Shown here: one piece after another, positions 14,458 to 21,541 of the stretch
Position numbering within the stretch: the stretch's first letter is position 1
Layout: each line of letters opens with the position of its first letter
Source of the DNA: an uncultured Clostridia bacterium
GTDB lineage: Bacteria; Bacillota; Clostridia; Monoglobales; Monoglobaceae
Assembly: GCA_947625905.1 (NCBI GenBank)
Contig: CANQQJ010000037.1
Location: 1 to 33,042, forward strand
Direction of reading: 5' to 3'
Length of the DNA stretch: 33,042 bases
Program-made: the position numbers and the translations under genes
Notes under the pieces: model-generated
The model's database searches: none
The model's input: only the letters and a program-made list of their open reading frames with translations
Told to the model about the DNA's origin: nothing

Positions 14458-15360
14458 TTATTTTTTTAATTCAAATAATATTCTTTCAAGATCCTCTTTC
14501 GAATAATATTCGATCTCAATTTTTCCTTTGCCGGCGCCCTCGGAAATTTTAACTTTAGTACCGAATTTTGAACCGAGAGATGATTCGACCTCTTCAAAAT
14601 ATTTTTTCATCATTCCCGACACTTTTTTAACAGGCTTTTTGGGTTTGTTTTTTCCGAATTCGGAAACCATTTTTTCAACCTGACGCACATTTAAACCTTT
14701 TTCAATTATTATTTTTGCAATTTCGGTCTGTTTTTCGGGCTCGCTTATCGAAAGTATGGCTCTGGCGTGGCCTTGACTTATTTTACCGTCGATCACAAAT
14801 TTTTTTACCTCGCCGCAAAGATTATTGAGACGCAGAGAATTTGCCACCGCGCTGCGGCTCTTTCCGACGCGCTCCGCTACTTCCTCCTGAGTCAATCCGA
14901 ATGTGCTCATAAGGCTTTTATAACCTTCTGCCTCTTCTATCGGATTGAGATTCTCGCGCTGAAGATTTTCGATCAGCGCAATTTCCATCACGGCATCGTT
15001 TTCAAAATCTCTGACGATACACGGAATTTCTTTAAGTCCCGCCATTTTTGCAGCTCTCCAGCGTCTTTCACCCGCAACTATCATATAAGTTGAATTTTCA
15101 TTTTGTTTAACAAGTATCGGCTGAACGATTCCGTGATTTTTTATTGAATTGCTTAATATTTCAAGCTTTTCCTTATCAAAATTTTTTCTGGGCTGATTTT
15201 TATTCGGTTCTATATCGCGTATTCTTATATTTTTTATGCTGCTTTCGTCAATTTCTTCATTGAGATCCTTAAAAATATCTATATTTTCGTCGTCATCTCC
15301 GAAATCCATATCGGAAAACAGCACACCTATACTTTTTCCCATAACTTTTCTCGATGCCAT
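14458..15360 (-). CDS. parB: Chromosome-partitioning protein ParB/Spo0J
   Basis: A 300-residue CTP-dependent DNA clamp that loads at parS and spreads to organise the origin region. The N-terminal ParB/Srx domain has IRDIEPNKNQPRKNF and the CTP-binding GERRWRAAKM (residues 97-106), then ALIENLQRENLNPIEEAEGY. A helix-turn-helix follows (about 155-177, LTQEEVAERVGKSRSAVANS), and the C-terminal part carries the dimerisation region. Length is normal for a chromosomal ParB. The ATG at 15360 follows AAGGAAGTG. It lies 37 bases behind parA, and a parS-like site falls in that gap, suggesting autoregulation or a nucleation site. Confidence 0.96.
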   Translation of the reverse strand: MASRKVMGKSIGVLFSDMDFGDDDENIDIFKDLNEEIDESSIKNIRIRDIEPNKNQPRKNFDKEKLEILSNSIKNHGIVQPILVKQNENSTYMIVAGERRWRAAKMAGLKEIPCIVRDFENDAVMEIALIENLQRENLNPIEEAEGYKSLMSTFGLTQEEVAERVGKSRSAVANSLRLNNLCGEVKKFVIDGKISQGHARAILSISEPEKQTEIAKIIIEKGLNVRQVEKMVSEFGKNKPKKPVKKVSGMMKKYFEEVESSLGSKFGTKVKISEGAGKGKIEIEYYSKEDLERILFELKK

Positions 15361-15381
15361 TGTTTCACTTCCTTAATTTAA

Positions 15382-15397
15382 TGTTTCACGTAAAACA
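15382..15397. promoter_or_regulatory. parS-like site between parA and parB
   Basis: TGTTTCACGTAAAACA differs from the Firmicutes parS consensus TGTTTCACGTGAAACA at one base. It lies in the short gap between the two par genes, as parS sites often do. Confidence 0.75.
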
Positions 15398-16162
15398 TTA
15401 TTTATTTTTCTTTATTATTTCGGCGGCAAGCTTCATATAACTTTCGGCGCCCTTTGAACTTTTATCATACACTATCGCAGGCATACCGAAGCTTGGAGCT
15501 TCGGAAAGACGGACATTCCTTGGTATAATCGTTTTAAAAACCGTGGATGAAAAATATTTTCTCACTTCCTCCACTACCTGAACGGCGAGATTAGTGCGCT
15601 TATCGAACATTGTAAGCAAAACGCCCTCGATCATAAGATTTTTATTTATCGTCCGCTTAACTTTTTTTATTGTTTTTGTCAGCTGTGACAATCCCTCAAG
15701 GGCATAATATTCGCACTGGATAGGCATAATAACGCTGTTGCATGCCGCAAAAGCGTTAAGAGTTATAAGCCCCAGAGAAGGAGGACAGTCTATAATTATA
15801 AAATCATAGTCATCTTTAATTTTTAAAAGTCTTTCTTTTAATCTGAATTCACGTTTTTCTTTATTGCTGAGTTCTATGTCCGCGCCCGCCAAATTCAGAT
15901 TTCCCGGAGTTACCCAAAGATTTTTATATTCGGTTTTTACAACAGCCTTTTCGGCCGGCTCATCGCCTACGATAAAATCATAACTTGTGTACTCCGCGTC
16001 TTTGATGCTTACTCCGAGACCGCTTGTGGCATTCGCCTGCGGGTCAATATCAATCAGCAGCGTTTTTTTATTTTTAACTCCCAAGCAAGCGCATAAATTA
16101 ATCGCCGTGGTTGTTTTTCCCACGCCGCCTTTTTGATTTGCAATAGCTATAATTTTACCCAT
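15398..16162 (-). CDS. parA: ParA/Soj-family ATPase
   Basis: A 254-residue MinD/ParA-type ATPase that works with ParB in origin segregation and replication control. The deviant Walker A motif NQKGGVGKTTT (residues 9-19, with the signature lysine at GGVGK) is at the N-terminus. Walker A' is IDIDPQANATSGLG, and Walker B is FIIIDCPPSLGLIT. Length is that of chromosomal Soj proteins, without the N-terminal DNA-binding domain of plasmid ParA. AAAGGACGG precedes the ATG. It has its own promoter (16192-16219), with a parS-like palindrome immediately upstream. Confidence 0.96.
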   Translation of the reverse strand: MGKIIAIANQKGGVGKTTTAINLCACLGVKNKKTLLIDIDPQANATSGLGVSIKDAEYTSYDFIVGDEPAEKAVVKTEYKNLWVTPGNLNLAGADIELSNKEKREFRLKERLLKIKDDYDFIIIDCPPSLGLITLNAFAACNSVIMPIQCEYYALEGLSQLTKTIKKVKRTINKNLMIEGVLLTMFDKRTNLAVQVVEEVRKYFSSTVFKTIIPRNVRLSEAPSFGMPAIVYDKSSKGAESYMKLAAEIIKKNK

Positions 16163-16191
16163 GCTTATATACCGTCCTTTTCAATATTACC

Positions 16192-16219
16192 ATTATAACA
16201 CATTTTTAAGTATTTTCAA
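16192..16219 (-). promoter_or_regulatory. Promoter of parA-parB
   Basis: Minus strand TTGAAA (16214-16219), 16-base spacer, TATAAT (16192-16197), about 30 bases before the parA start codon. Confidence 0.7.
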
Positions 16220-16234
16220 TAGTTTTTTTAAAAT

Positions 16235-16250
16235 TGTTTCATATGAAACA
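16235..16250. promoter_or_regulatory. Second parS-like palindrome upstream of parA
   Basis: TGTTTCATATGAAACA is a perfect palindrome that matches the parS consensus at 14 of 16 positions, with only the central CG replaced by TA. It lies 15 bases upstream of the parA -35. Confidence 0.55.
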
Positions 16251-16261
16251 TTATTTGACAA

Positions 16262-16849
16262 TTATTTTAAAAATTCGGAAAAGGCTTTAAGTGCCTTATA
16301 TCTGTGGCTTATCGTATTTTTTATGTCTTCTCCAAGCTCGGCCAAAGTTTTATCGTATTCTTCACAATAAAACACGGGATCATATCCAAATCCTGAAGTA
16401 CCTCTCTTTTCGGTTATTATATGACCCGAACACTCGCCCTTAAAATAATTTATATTATTGGCTGAGTTTTCAATAAAAGCGATCACACACACGAATTTAG
16501 CGGATCGTTTTTCAAAAGGAACATTATTAAGTTCACACAGTAATTTATTTATATTATCGCCGTCTGAAGCGTTTTCGCCCGCAAATCTGGCGGTGTATAC
16601 TCCGGGCCCTCCATCCAGAAAATCAACGCACAGTCCGCTGTCGTCGGCTATAACGGGCATATTGATTTTTTTAAAAACCGAAACGGCTTTTATTGCGGCG
16701 TTTTCTTCAAAGGTATTTCCGTCCTCAATTATTTTAAAATTTGAAAGTCCGACTTGATCCATGGTTTTTATTTCAAAATCGGAACCGAGAATTTGTTTTA
16801 TTTCCTCGGCCTTATGCTTATTTTGACTTGCAAGCACAAATGTTTTCAT
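16262..16849 (-). CDS. rdgB: XTP/dITP diphosphatase (RdgB/HAM1)
   Basis: A 195-residue house-cleaning enzyme that hydrolyses non-canonical purine nucleotides (XTP, dITP, ITP) to monophosphates and so keeps them out of nucleic acids. Family motifs in order: VLASQNKHKAEEIKQIL at the N-terminus, TFEENAAIKA, the central ADDSGLCVDFLDGGPGVYTA, and GFGYDPVFY followed by SHRYKA near the C-terminus. Length is standard. AGGAGA lies eight bases before the ATG. It is 12 bases downstream of rsmA and should be co-transcribed with it. Confidence 0.96.
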   Translation of the reverse strand: MKTFVLASQNKHKAEEIKQILGSDFEIKTMDQVGLSNFKIIEDGNTFEENAAIKAVSVFKKINMPVIADDSGLCVDFLDGGPGVYTARFAGENASDGDNINKLLCELNNVPFEKRSAKFVCVIAFIENSANNINYFKGECSGHIITEKRGTSGFGYDPVFYCEEYDKTLAELGEDIKNTISHRYKALKAFSEFLK

Positions 16850-16861
16850 TGTTTATCTCTC

Positions 16862-17722
16862 CTAATTTTTAAATAAATAATTTGAAAGCGCCGCGAGCTG
16901 CTCGATATCGAGTTTTTCTCCGCGTATTTTAATATCGAGACCCATATTACTCAGAGCTTTTTCTATATCTCTTTTATCACAATTAATAAAAGGACTTCCC
17001 GACAGGGAATTAACCAAGGTTTTTCTGCGCTGCGAAAAAACCGATTTAACGGTTTTAAAAAACATTTCCTTATTATTTACATGATAAGGAGAATTTTCAT
17101 AAACATTGAGCTTTATAACGACCGAGCTTATCTTTGGCTGCGGAGTAAAACAGTGCGGCGGCGCCTGACAGATAATTTCGGGCGAAGCATAAAATCCGAC
17201 TCCCACGGTCAGTGCCCCGTAATCCTTAGTTCCGGGATCTGCGTATATACGGTCAGCAACCTCTTTTTGTATCATCAATATCATTGATTCAACATTAAAG
17301 CTTCCCTCAAATATATTCATAATAATGGGAGTAGTTATATAATAAGGAAGATTGGCAGCTACTATAAATTTTTCGCTTCCGAAATTATCTTCTATTAATT
17401 TTTTCAAATCAATTTTCATAATATCATTATTAATTAAGGTAAAATTACTGAATTTCGATAAATTATGTTCAAGTATAGGAATAAGAGCATTATCTATCTC
17501 AACCGAAACAACTTTTTTCGCACATTTACATAATTCATAAGTTAAAGTACCGGCGCCGGGTCCTATTTCCAAAACGTTCGTATTTTTATTAATATTTGAA
17601 TTATTGATTATTTTATCAAGTATATTTTTATCAATCAAAAAATTTTGACCGAGTGATTTGGAAAAATTAAAGCCGAAACTTTCAAGCAGCGGCATGAGTT
17701 CCGATTTGTTATAAAGTTTCAT
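16862..17722 (-). CDS. rsmA: 16S rRNA A1518/A1519 dimethyltransferase (KsgA)
   Basis: A 286-residue SAM-dependent methyltransferase that dimethylates two adjacent adenosines near the 3' end of 16S rRNA during small-subunit maturation. The SAM-binding motif VLEIGPGAGTLTYEL (around residue 50), NFLIDKNIL before it and the catalytic NLPYYITTPI (around residue 125) are present, as is FTPQPKISSVVI in the second half. It heads a unit with rdgB. Loss in other bacteria gives kasugamycin resistance. A promoter (TTGTAT, 17 bases, TATAAT) lies just upstream at 17754-17782. Confidence 0.97.
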   Translation of the reverse strand: MKLYNKSELMPLLESFGFNFSKSLGQNFLIDKNILDKIINNSNINKNTNVLEIGPGAGTLTYELCKCAKKVVSVEIDNALIPILEHNLSKFSNFTLINNDIMKIDLKKLIEDNFGSEKFIVAANLPYYITTPIIMNIFEGSFNVESMILMIQKEVADRIYADPGTKDYGALTVGVGFYASPEIICQAPPHCFTPQPKISSVVIKLNVYENSPYHVNNKEMFFKTVKSVFSQRRKTLVNSLSGSPFINCDKRDIEKALSNMGLDIKIRGEKLDIEQLAALSNYLFKN

Positions 17723-17753
17723 AATATTTTACCTCAAAAATTAATTTTAAATG

Positions 17754-17782
17754 ATTATAACATAAAAGACAAATATATACAA
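17754..17782 (-). promoter_or_regulatory. Promoter of rsmA-rdgB
   Basis: Minus strand TTGTAT (17777-17782), 17-base spacer, TATAAT (17754-17759), about 30 bases before the rsmA start. Confidence 0.65.
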
Positions 17783-17797
17783 GAAAAAAATATCACA

Positions 17798-17979
17798 CAT
17801 CTCAGTCGGCTTCGCCGACAGCTTTCTCGCCTCCCGGCTCGGTCAGCGATAAGCGGTTGTCACCGGCAACCATCGCCCCCAAGGGGCGAGCCTATTATAA
17901 GACGCGGGAATAAGCGAACAGTTTTATTCAAACTATCTCCGCGTAATTACTATTCGCTAATCACTAATCACTACGTTGG
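17798..17979. repeat. Palindromic repeat modules
   Basis: No gene is seen between rsmA and the tRNA operon. This part holds CTCAGTCGGCTTCGCCGACAG (hairpin GTCGGC-TTC-GCCGAC), CCCCCAAGGGGCGAGCC, and a TATTCGCTAATCACTAATCAC element ending ACGTTGG. The same modules occur at 10850-10890 and 18590-18660. Confidence 0.65.
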
Positions 17980-18202
17980 TTCCCACGGAACGCCAGCGCA
18001 GCGCGTTTCGTGAGATAAAGCGGAAAATCAACCGCCCAAAAAAGAAAGTCATGCTTCGCATGACTTTCGTAAAAAGGCGGTCAACAGGGCTCCCGCAAAG
18101 CGCCAACGAAGTGCGCTTTGTGGGATAAAGCGGAAAAATGACCGCCCAAAAAAGAAAGTCATGCTTCGCATGACTTTCGTGAACAAGCGGTCATTTTTCC
18201 GC
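17980..18202. repeat. Two tandem hairpin units downstream of tRNA-Ala
   Basis: Units begin at 17980 and 18090 (period 110). Each has the opening CGCCARCGMAG-type hairpin, GATAAAGCGGAAAA, a run of A, the hairpin GAAAGTCATGC/GCATGACTTTC and a GCGGTCA segment. They share their opening with the units near tRNA-Arg and tRNA-Pro. On the minus strand both hairpins are followed by six T and so form tandem terminators for the tRNA operon. Confidence 0.8.
18148..18178 (-). terminator. Intrinsic terminator of the tRNA operon
   Basis: Minus strand GAAAGTCATGC-GAA-GCATGACTTTC (18154-18178) followed by six T. A second identical hairpin at 18044-18068 would act as backup. Confidence 0.85.
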
Positions 18203-18278
18203 TGGTGGAGCATAGGGGATTCGAACCCCTGACCCCAACACTGCCAGTGTTGTGCGCTCCCAGCTGCGCTAATGCCCC
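18203..18278 (-). tRNA. tRNA-Ala (GGC)
   Basis: Complete minus-strand cloverleaf: acceptor GGGGCAT with ATGCTCC, anticodon stem CAACA/TGTTG with GGC in the loop, T arm AGGGGTTCGAATCCCCT, and an encoded CCA (18203-18205). Last gene of the Leu-fMet-Ala operon. Confidence 0.95.
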
Positions 18279-18294
18279 GGATAATAAAAAAATG

Positions 18295-18371
<77 letters not shown>

Positions 18372-18383
18372 ATATATGGATAT

Positions 18384-18472
18384 TGGTGCCGGAGACCGGA
18401 ATCGAACCGGTACGGGAAATTAATCCCACGGGATTTTAAGTCCCGGGCGTCTGCCAGTTCCGCCACTCCGGC
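18384..18472 (-). tRNA. tRNA-Leu (TAA)
   Basis: Minus-strand type II tRNA: acceptor GCCGGAG with CTCCGGC, anticodon stem CGGGA/TCCCG with TAA in the loop, a long variable arm (TGGGATTAATTTCCCG), T arm CCGGTTCGATTCCGG, and encoded CCA. First gene of the operon. Confidence 0.95.
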
Positions 18473-18496
18473 GCATGTTACCAACACAGCTTAGAT

Positions 18497-18525
18497 ATTA
18501 TAACACTCGGAGCGCCTATTGTCAA
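18497..18525 (-). promoter_or_regulatory. Consensus promoter of the tRNA operon
   Basis: Minus strand TTGACA (18520-18525), exactly 17 bases, TATAAT (18497-18502), preceded by A/T-rich sequence, 25 bases before tRNA-Leu. Confidence 0.88.
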
Positions 18526-18589
18526 GGGATTTTTTGAATTTATTTATAAAATTTTGAATATCGGAATTATTATCCCACTCAGTCAACAT

Positions 18590-18862
18590 AGTAATTAGTA
18601 ATTAGTGAATAGTAATTAGGACCCCTCTCAGTCAGCTTCGCTGACAGCTCTCCCCAAGGGGAGAGCCGGGACGTCGAGGTCGCCGTCCCCTACGAATTTT
18701 GCCACCAAATTATTGCCTCCTCCCGGGAGGAGGTGGATTTCCGCCAAAGGCGGAAAGACGGAGGTGGGAACCGCGGCGGCTGAGTCGTCCGCCCCTACGG
18801 CAGATGTATGTAAAACGTCGTAGTGGACAACCTCGGCGTCCCGCAGGGAGGATAACATCCGC
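18590..18862. repeat. Composite palindromic repeats
   Basis: No gene is supported here. Modules in order: TAGTAATTAGTGAATAGTAA, CTCAGTCAGCTTCGCTGACAG with GCTCTCCCCAAGGGGAGAGC, GGGACGTCGAGGTCGCCGTCCC, GCCTCCTCCCGGGAGGAGG with hairpin TTTCCGCC-AAA-GGCGGAAA, and a GTCCGCCCCTACGGCAGAT segment. Variants of the same modules lie at 8873-9060 and 10540-10985. Confidence 0.7.
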
Positions 18863-19006
18863 CAGTTTCAAAACTCATAATACTTATTCTGTTCGCAATT
18901 TTTCCGAACAAAGTAATATAACCGCTTCACAATACCATTTAAAGCGGTTATATTATAACCAAATTTGAGGCTATACCGCGTTTGCGGTGCCGTTTTTGTT
19001 AAATTA

Positions 19007-19036
19007 ATTATAACATCTGATCCCCCTTTTTGTCAA
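19007..19036 (-). promoter_or_regulatory. Orphan minus-strand promoter with downstream hairpin
   Basis: Minus strand TTGACA (19031-19036), 18-base spacer, TATAAT (19007-19012). About 60 bases into the predicted transcript is a strong hairpin, TAATATAACCGCTT with AAGCGGTTATATTA (about 18914-18956). No open frame follows; the next gene on that strand is tRNA-Leu. Confidence 0.55.
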
Positions 19037-19127
19037 GGGGGATTTTAATTTATATTAATATTTATTATATAAATATTTTGTAGAAATTTGTTTTAAAGTT
19101 TTTGTTTACTTATGTTGCAGGCTGTGA

Positions 19128-19133
19128 TATAAT
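19128..19133 (+). promoter_or_regulatory. Extended -10 promoter of the AbrB-type gene
   Basis: TGATATAAT (19125-19133) is an extended -10; the -35 position holds only TTTACT. The expected start, about 19140, is the first base of the long leader hairpin. Confidence 0.6.
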
Positions 19134-19140
19134 AAGAATC

Positions 19141-19294
19141 GCCAAATCATTTTATTTTTCACATTATTTGCAATTTTTGCATTGTCAAAAATGCATGCTC
19201 AATTTTTGCATATAATGTGATATGTATAAAATAAATGATTTGGCCATCATGAGCATAGCGTTTTTGGGCGCGGCGCTATGCTTCGCGCCTTTTT
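19141..19294 (+). promoter_or_regulatory. Attenuator-like structured leader
   Basis: The leader begins with a rod-like hairpin (19141-19244): GCCAAATCATTT pairs with AAATGATTTGGC, CACATTAT with ATAATGTG, and smaller TGCA stems lie inside. Two overlapping alternatives follow. AGCATAGCG (19252-19260) can pair with CGCTATGCT (19274-19282), or GGCGCG (19267-19272) can pair with CGCGCC (19284-19289) followed by TTTTTATTTT, a terminator. The segments interleave, so both cannot form in simple secondary structure. The AbrB-type gene starts 30 bases later. I do not recognise a known riboswitch class. Confidence 0.55.
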
Positions 19295-19323
19295 ATTTTA
19301 CTTAAATTTACGGAGGTATTATT

Positions 19324-19563
19324 ATGATCGTCAAAATTGATTCTATAGGAAGGATAACCGTTCCCAAAAAATATCGGGAAGAATTTAACTTAAAGCCGGA
19401 TTCCGAGGCCAATATGCTGCCGCTTCCCGACGGGATCGGAGTATCGCTGTTCAGACTTACACCGAGATGCGCCAACTGCGGAAAAGAGGAAGGTATTAAA
19501 AAATTTGATAATATATTGCTGTGTGAAAATTGCAGGAAAGTTTTGAGGTATGCTATAACGTAG
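19324..19563 (+). CDS. AbrB/SpoVT-family regulator with zinc ribbon
   Basis: A 79-residue DNA-binding protein. The first 45 residues form a swapped-hairpin AbrB fold (KIDSIGRITVPKKYREEFNL matches the VDxxGRIxIPKxxR pattern). The C-terminal part has two CxxC pairs, CANCG and CENC, a small zinc ribbon found on many clostridial AbrB homologues. Such proteins act as dimers or tetramers and repress transition-phase genes; the target here is unknown. GGAGG lies seven bases before the ATG. The acidic segment PDSEANMLPLPDG replaces the usual strand-loop of AbrB. The leader carries overlapping hairpins that suggest control by premature termination. Confidence 0.85.
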   Translation: MIVKIDSIGRITVPKKYREEFNLKPDSEANMLPLPDGIGVSLFRLTPRCANCGKEEGIKKFDNILLCENCRKVLRYAIT

Positions 19564-19585
19564 GGAATAGTATTTAGTAAATAGT

Positions 19586-19686
19586 GGGCGGCAGGTTGCC
19601 GCCCCTACAGGTTTGGCGGAATTTACACGTATTGCGACGATTCTATATATCATCACCATCTGTAGGGGCGGATATTATCCGCCCGC
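19586..19686. repeat. Short element with inverted ends
   Basis: GGGCGGCAGGTTGCCGCCCC plus TACAG at the left end (19586-19610) faces CTGTAGGGGCGG plus ATATTATCCGCCC at the right end (to 19686). Each end is itself palindromic. The centre has no coding potential. A shorter relative lies at 10713-10773. The rest of the intergenic region, up to 19928, is A/T-rich with no feature I can support. Confidence 0.65.
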
Positions 19687-19928
19687 TTCTTTATTTAAGC
19701 ATATATTGTTATATATAATATATATTTTATTATTTTTTGTTGGTGTCGTTGCTGTTGAGGCGGTGGAAAATGTATAAAACTCATAATCGGCTTATTGTAA
19801 CTTAAAATTAACGGGTTTATAACAGGTTTGTTAATTAATTTTAATATTAACATTTTATACCTTTTTTAAGATTATAAAAAATTTTCCACATATTATAAAC
19901 GGTTTATTAACGGTTAAAGTGTTAAGAG

Positions 19929-20963
19929 TTAATTTTTAAAAAAATCCGTTATTATAAAAATCGTCCAGACAGTTCCGAGGGCTCCCATTATAAAGTACAG
20001 GTTTTTTACCAAGTAAGAAAAGCCGAGGCGCGACAGAGGAAGAAGCGCCGCGAATATTAATATTGAAAAAATGCCACGTTTTAAGGCGGAATCGGGTTTA
20101 AAATACGAAAGTATCCCGTAGCCCTCGGATATAGCGGTTGTGAAAATAGAGAATATGAGGCAGAGCGAATAAATATCCTCAAAATTGTTGCTTACAGCTC
20201 CGGCCAGCTTTTTTAACGGAAAGCTTTCATACCACAGATTTTTGAAATTTAGTTTGATGGCCGTCCACACAAGAAAAATGAGCAGTCCTATAATAAGTCC
20301 GGCGGCGGCCGATCCTGTCAATATATTCTTTTTTGATCTTACGGTTTTTGAAAGCGGAGACAGCACCGAGGCGGCGGTCAAAGTGTTGTAGCTCACGTAA
20401 AATACAGACATTAACAATATATTTCGTTCACGGCCCGTGAAAAAGTATCTCGGATCAAAGACGGGACTGTATATTTTTGTAAGTATGGAAAAAAGGCATA
20501 TTACGGTGACGGTCAATATAATGACCGGAACAAGTATTATGTTTACCGCTGCGATGCCTCTGATATCAAAAATAAATACCGCGGCGCACAAAAGCGCCAA
20601 TATGACAGAGCCCGAAAGCTTGGAAATTTCAAAACGCGCGCTCACAATTTCTCCGAATGAGGAAAGCATCACGATAAGGCCGGCGGCAAGGTCGGCAAAA
20701 ATCAGAGCCAGAAACAGCTTTTGAAATATTTTAGAATATGAAAAGGTATGGCAGACATAGTCTTTAATATTATATAAATTATATTCGGCCGATCTTTTGA
20801 GTATTATATAACAGATAAAGGAGAACAGCAGCGACGCCAGAATTATTCCGCCGTAGTCGGAATTTGAGCAGAAATTGAAATATTCGCATATTTCCCTTCC
20901 CGAGGCAAAGCCCGCGCCTATTATAAGTCCTATGTAAACAAAAATTATTTTTAAGATGTCCAT
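19929..20963 (-). CDS. YkvI-like multipass membrane transporter
   Basis: A 344-residue integral membrane protein with about ten hydrophobic segments. The first helix carries VYIGLIIGAGFASGREICEYF, the GAGFASG signature of the YkvI group (APC/LeuT-related uncharacterised transporters). The substrate is unknown. The start is the ATG at 20963 with GAGGT seven bases upstream; a TTG one codon earlier is possible. It ends at 19929 in an A/T-rich region and is divergent from the rpmG operon. The end of the protein (IIFVYIGL at the start, WTIFIITDFFKN at the end) fits a full-length member. Confidence 0.8.
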   Translation of the reverse strand: MDILKIIFVYIGLIIGAGFASGREICEYFNFCSNSDYGGIILASLLFSFICYIILKRSAEYNLYNIKDYVCHTFSYSKIFQKLFLALIFADLAAGLIVMLSSFGEIVSARFEISKLSGSVILALLCAAVFIFDIRGIAAVNIILVPVIILTVTVICLFSILTKIYSPVFDPRYFFTGRERNILLMSVFYVSYNTLTAASVLSPLSKTVRSKKNILTGSAAAGLIIGLLIFLVWTAIKLNFKNLWYESFPLKKLAGAVSNNFEDIYSLCLIFSIFTTAISEGYGILSYFKPDSALKRGIFSILIFAALLPLSRLGFSYLVKNLYFIMGALGTVWTIFIITDFFKN

Positions 20964-21065
20964 CAAATTTACCTCATTATATTGTGTTTTTTGATTTATA
21001 TGTTACTATATATTGAGGACAAGTTTTTTATGTTATTTTTATTCAAAAATTTTCTAAAAAAGTTG

Positions 21066-21094
21066 TTGACAACTTGAAAAAAATGTGTTAGTAT
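21066..21094 (+). promoter_or_regulatory. Promoter of rpmG-secE-nusG
   Basis: TTGACA (21066-21071), 17-base spacer, TAGTAT (21089-21094). A small GCCTC-TTTG-GAGGC hairpin begins the transcript (about 21102-21115), some 30 bases before the rpmG ATG. Confidence 0.7.
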
Positions 21095-21147
21095 AGATAT
21101 TGCCTCTTTGGAGGCTTTATTTGTGTTTTAGAATTTGAGGTGAAATT

Positions 21148-21297
21148 ATGCAAACAAAGATTACGCTGGCTTGCACAGAGTGCAAACAGAGAAATTACGA
21201 CACTACGAAAAACAAGCAGAACTGCCCCGACAGGATCGAGATGAAAAAGTATTGCAGATTCTGCAGAAAGCACACTGTTCACAGAGAAACGAAGTAA
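21148..21297 (+). CDS. rpmG: 50S ribosomal protein L33
   Basis: A 49-residue ribosomal protein of the large subunit. Two CxxC pairs are present (CTEC near residue 9 and CRFC near residue 37), so this is the zinc-binding form of L33. The sequence [11 protein letters not shown] and the end KHTVHRETK are typical. GAGGTG lies upstream of the ATG. It opens the usual rpmG-secE-nusG order, 17 bases before secE. Confidence 0.96.
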   Translation: MQTKITLACTECKQRNYDTTKNKQNCPDRIEMKKYCRFCRKHTVHRETK

Positions 21298-21314
21298 TTA
21301 TTGAGGTGTAGAAA

Positions 21315-21524
21315 ATGGAAAAAACAAAAATGAGCTTTTTTCAGAGAATAACAAAGTATGTCAAGGAAGTTAAAGCCGAGATGAAAAAGGTCGTTTGGCC
21401 CACTTTCAAAAAAATCCGGCAGAACACGCTTGTCGTTATGCTTTACGTTCTTATTGTCGGCATAGTTATCTGGGTTTTGGACGCTTTGTTCACATGGGGA
21501 ATATCGTTTATAATCAACAGATAA
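21315..21524 (+). CDS. secE: Preprotein translocase subunit SecE
   Basis: A 69-residue short-form SecE, the small clamp subunit of the SecYEG channel. A cytoplasmic amphipathic helix (KYVKEVKAEMKKVVWPTFKK, residues 13-32), with the conserved VVWPT motif, leads into a single membrane helix (about 40-60). Length is that of Gram-positive SecE. GAGGTG precedes the ATG. It lies between rpmG and nusG, the conserved order in Firmicutes. Confidence 0.96.
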   Translation: MEKTKMSFFQRITKYVKEVKAEMKKVVWPTFKKIRQNTLVVMLYVLIVGIVIWVLDALFTWGISFIINR

Positions 21525-21541
21525 AAGTAAGGTGATATTTT

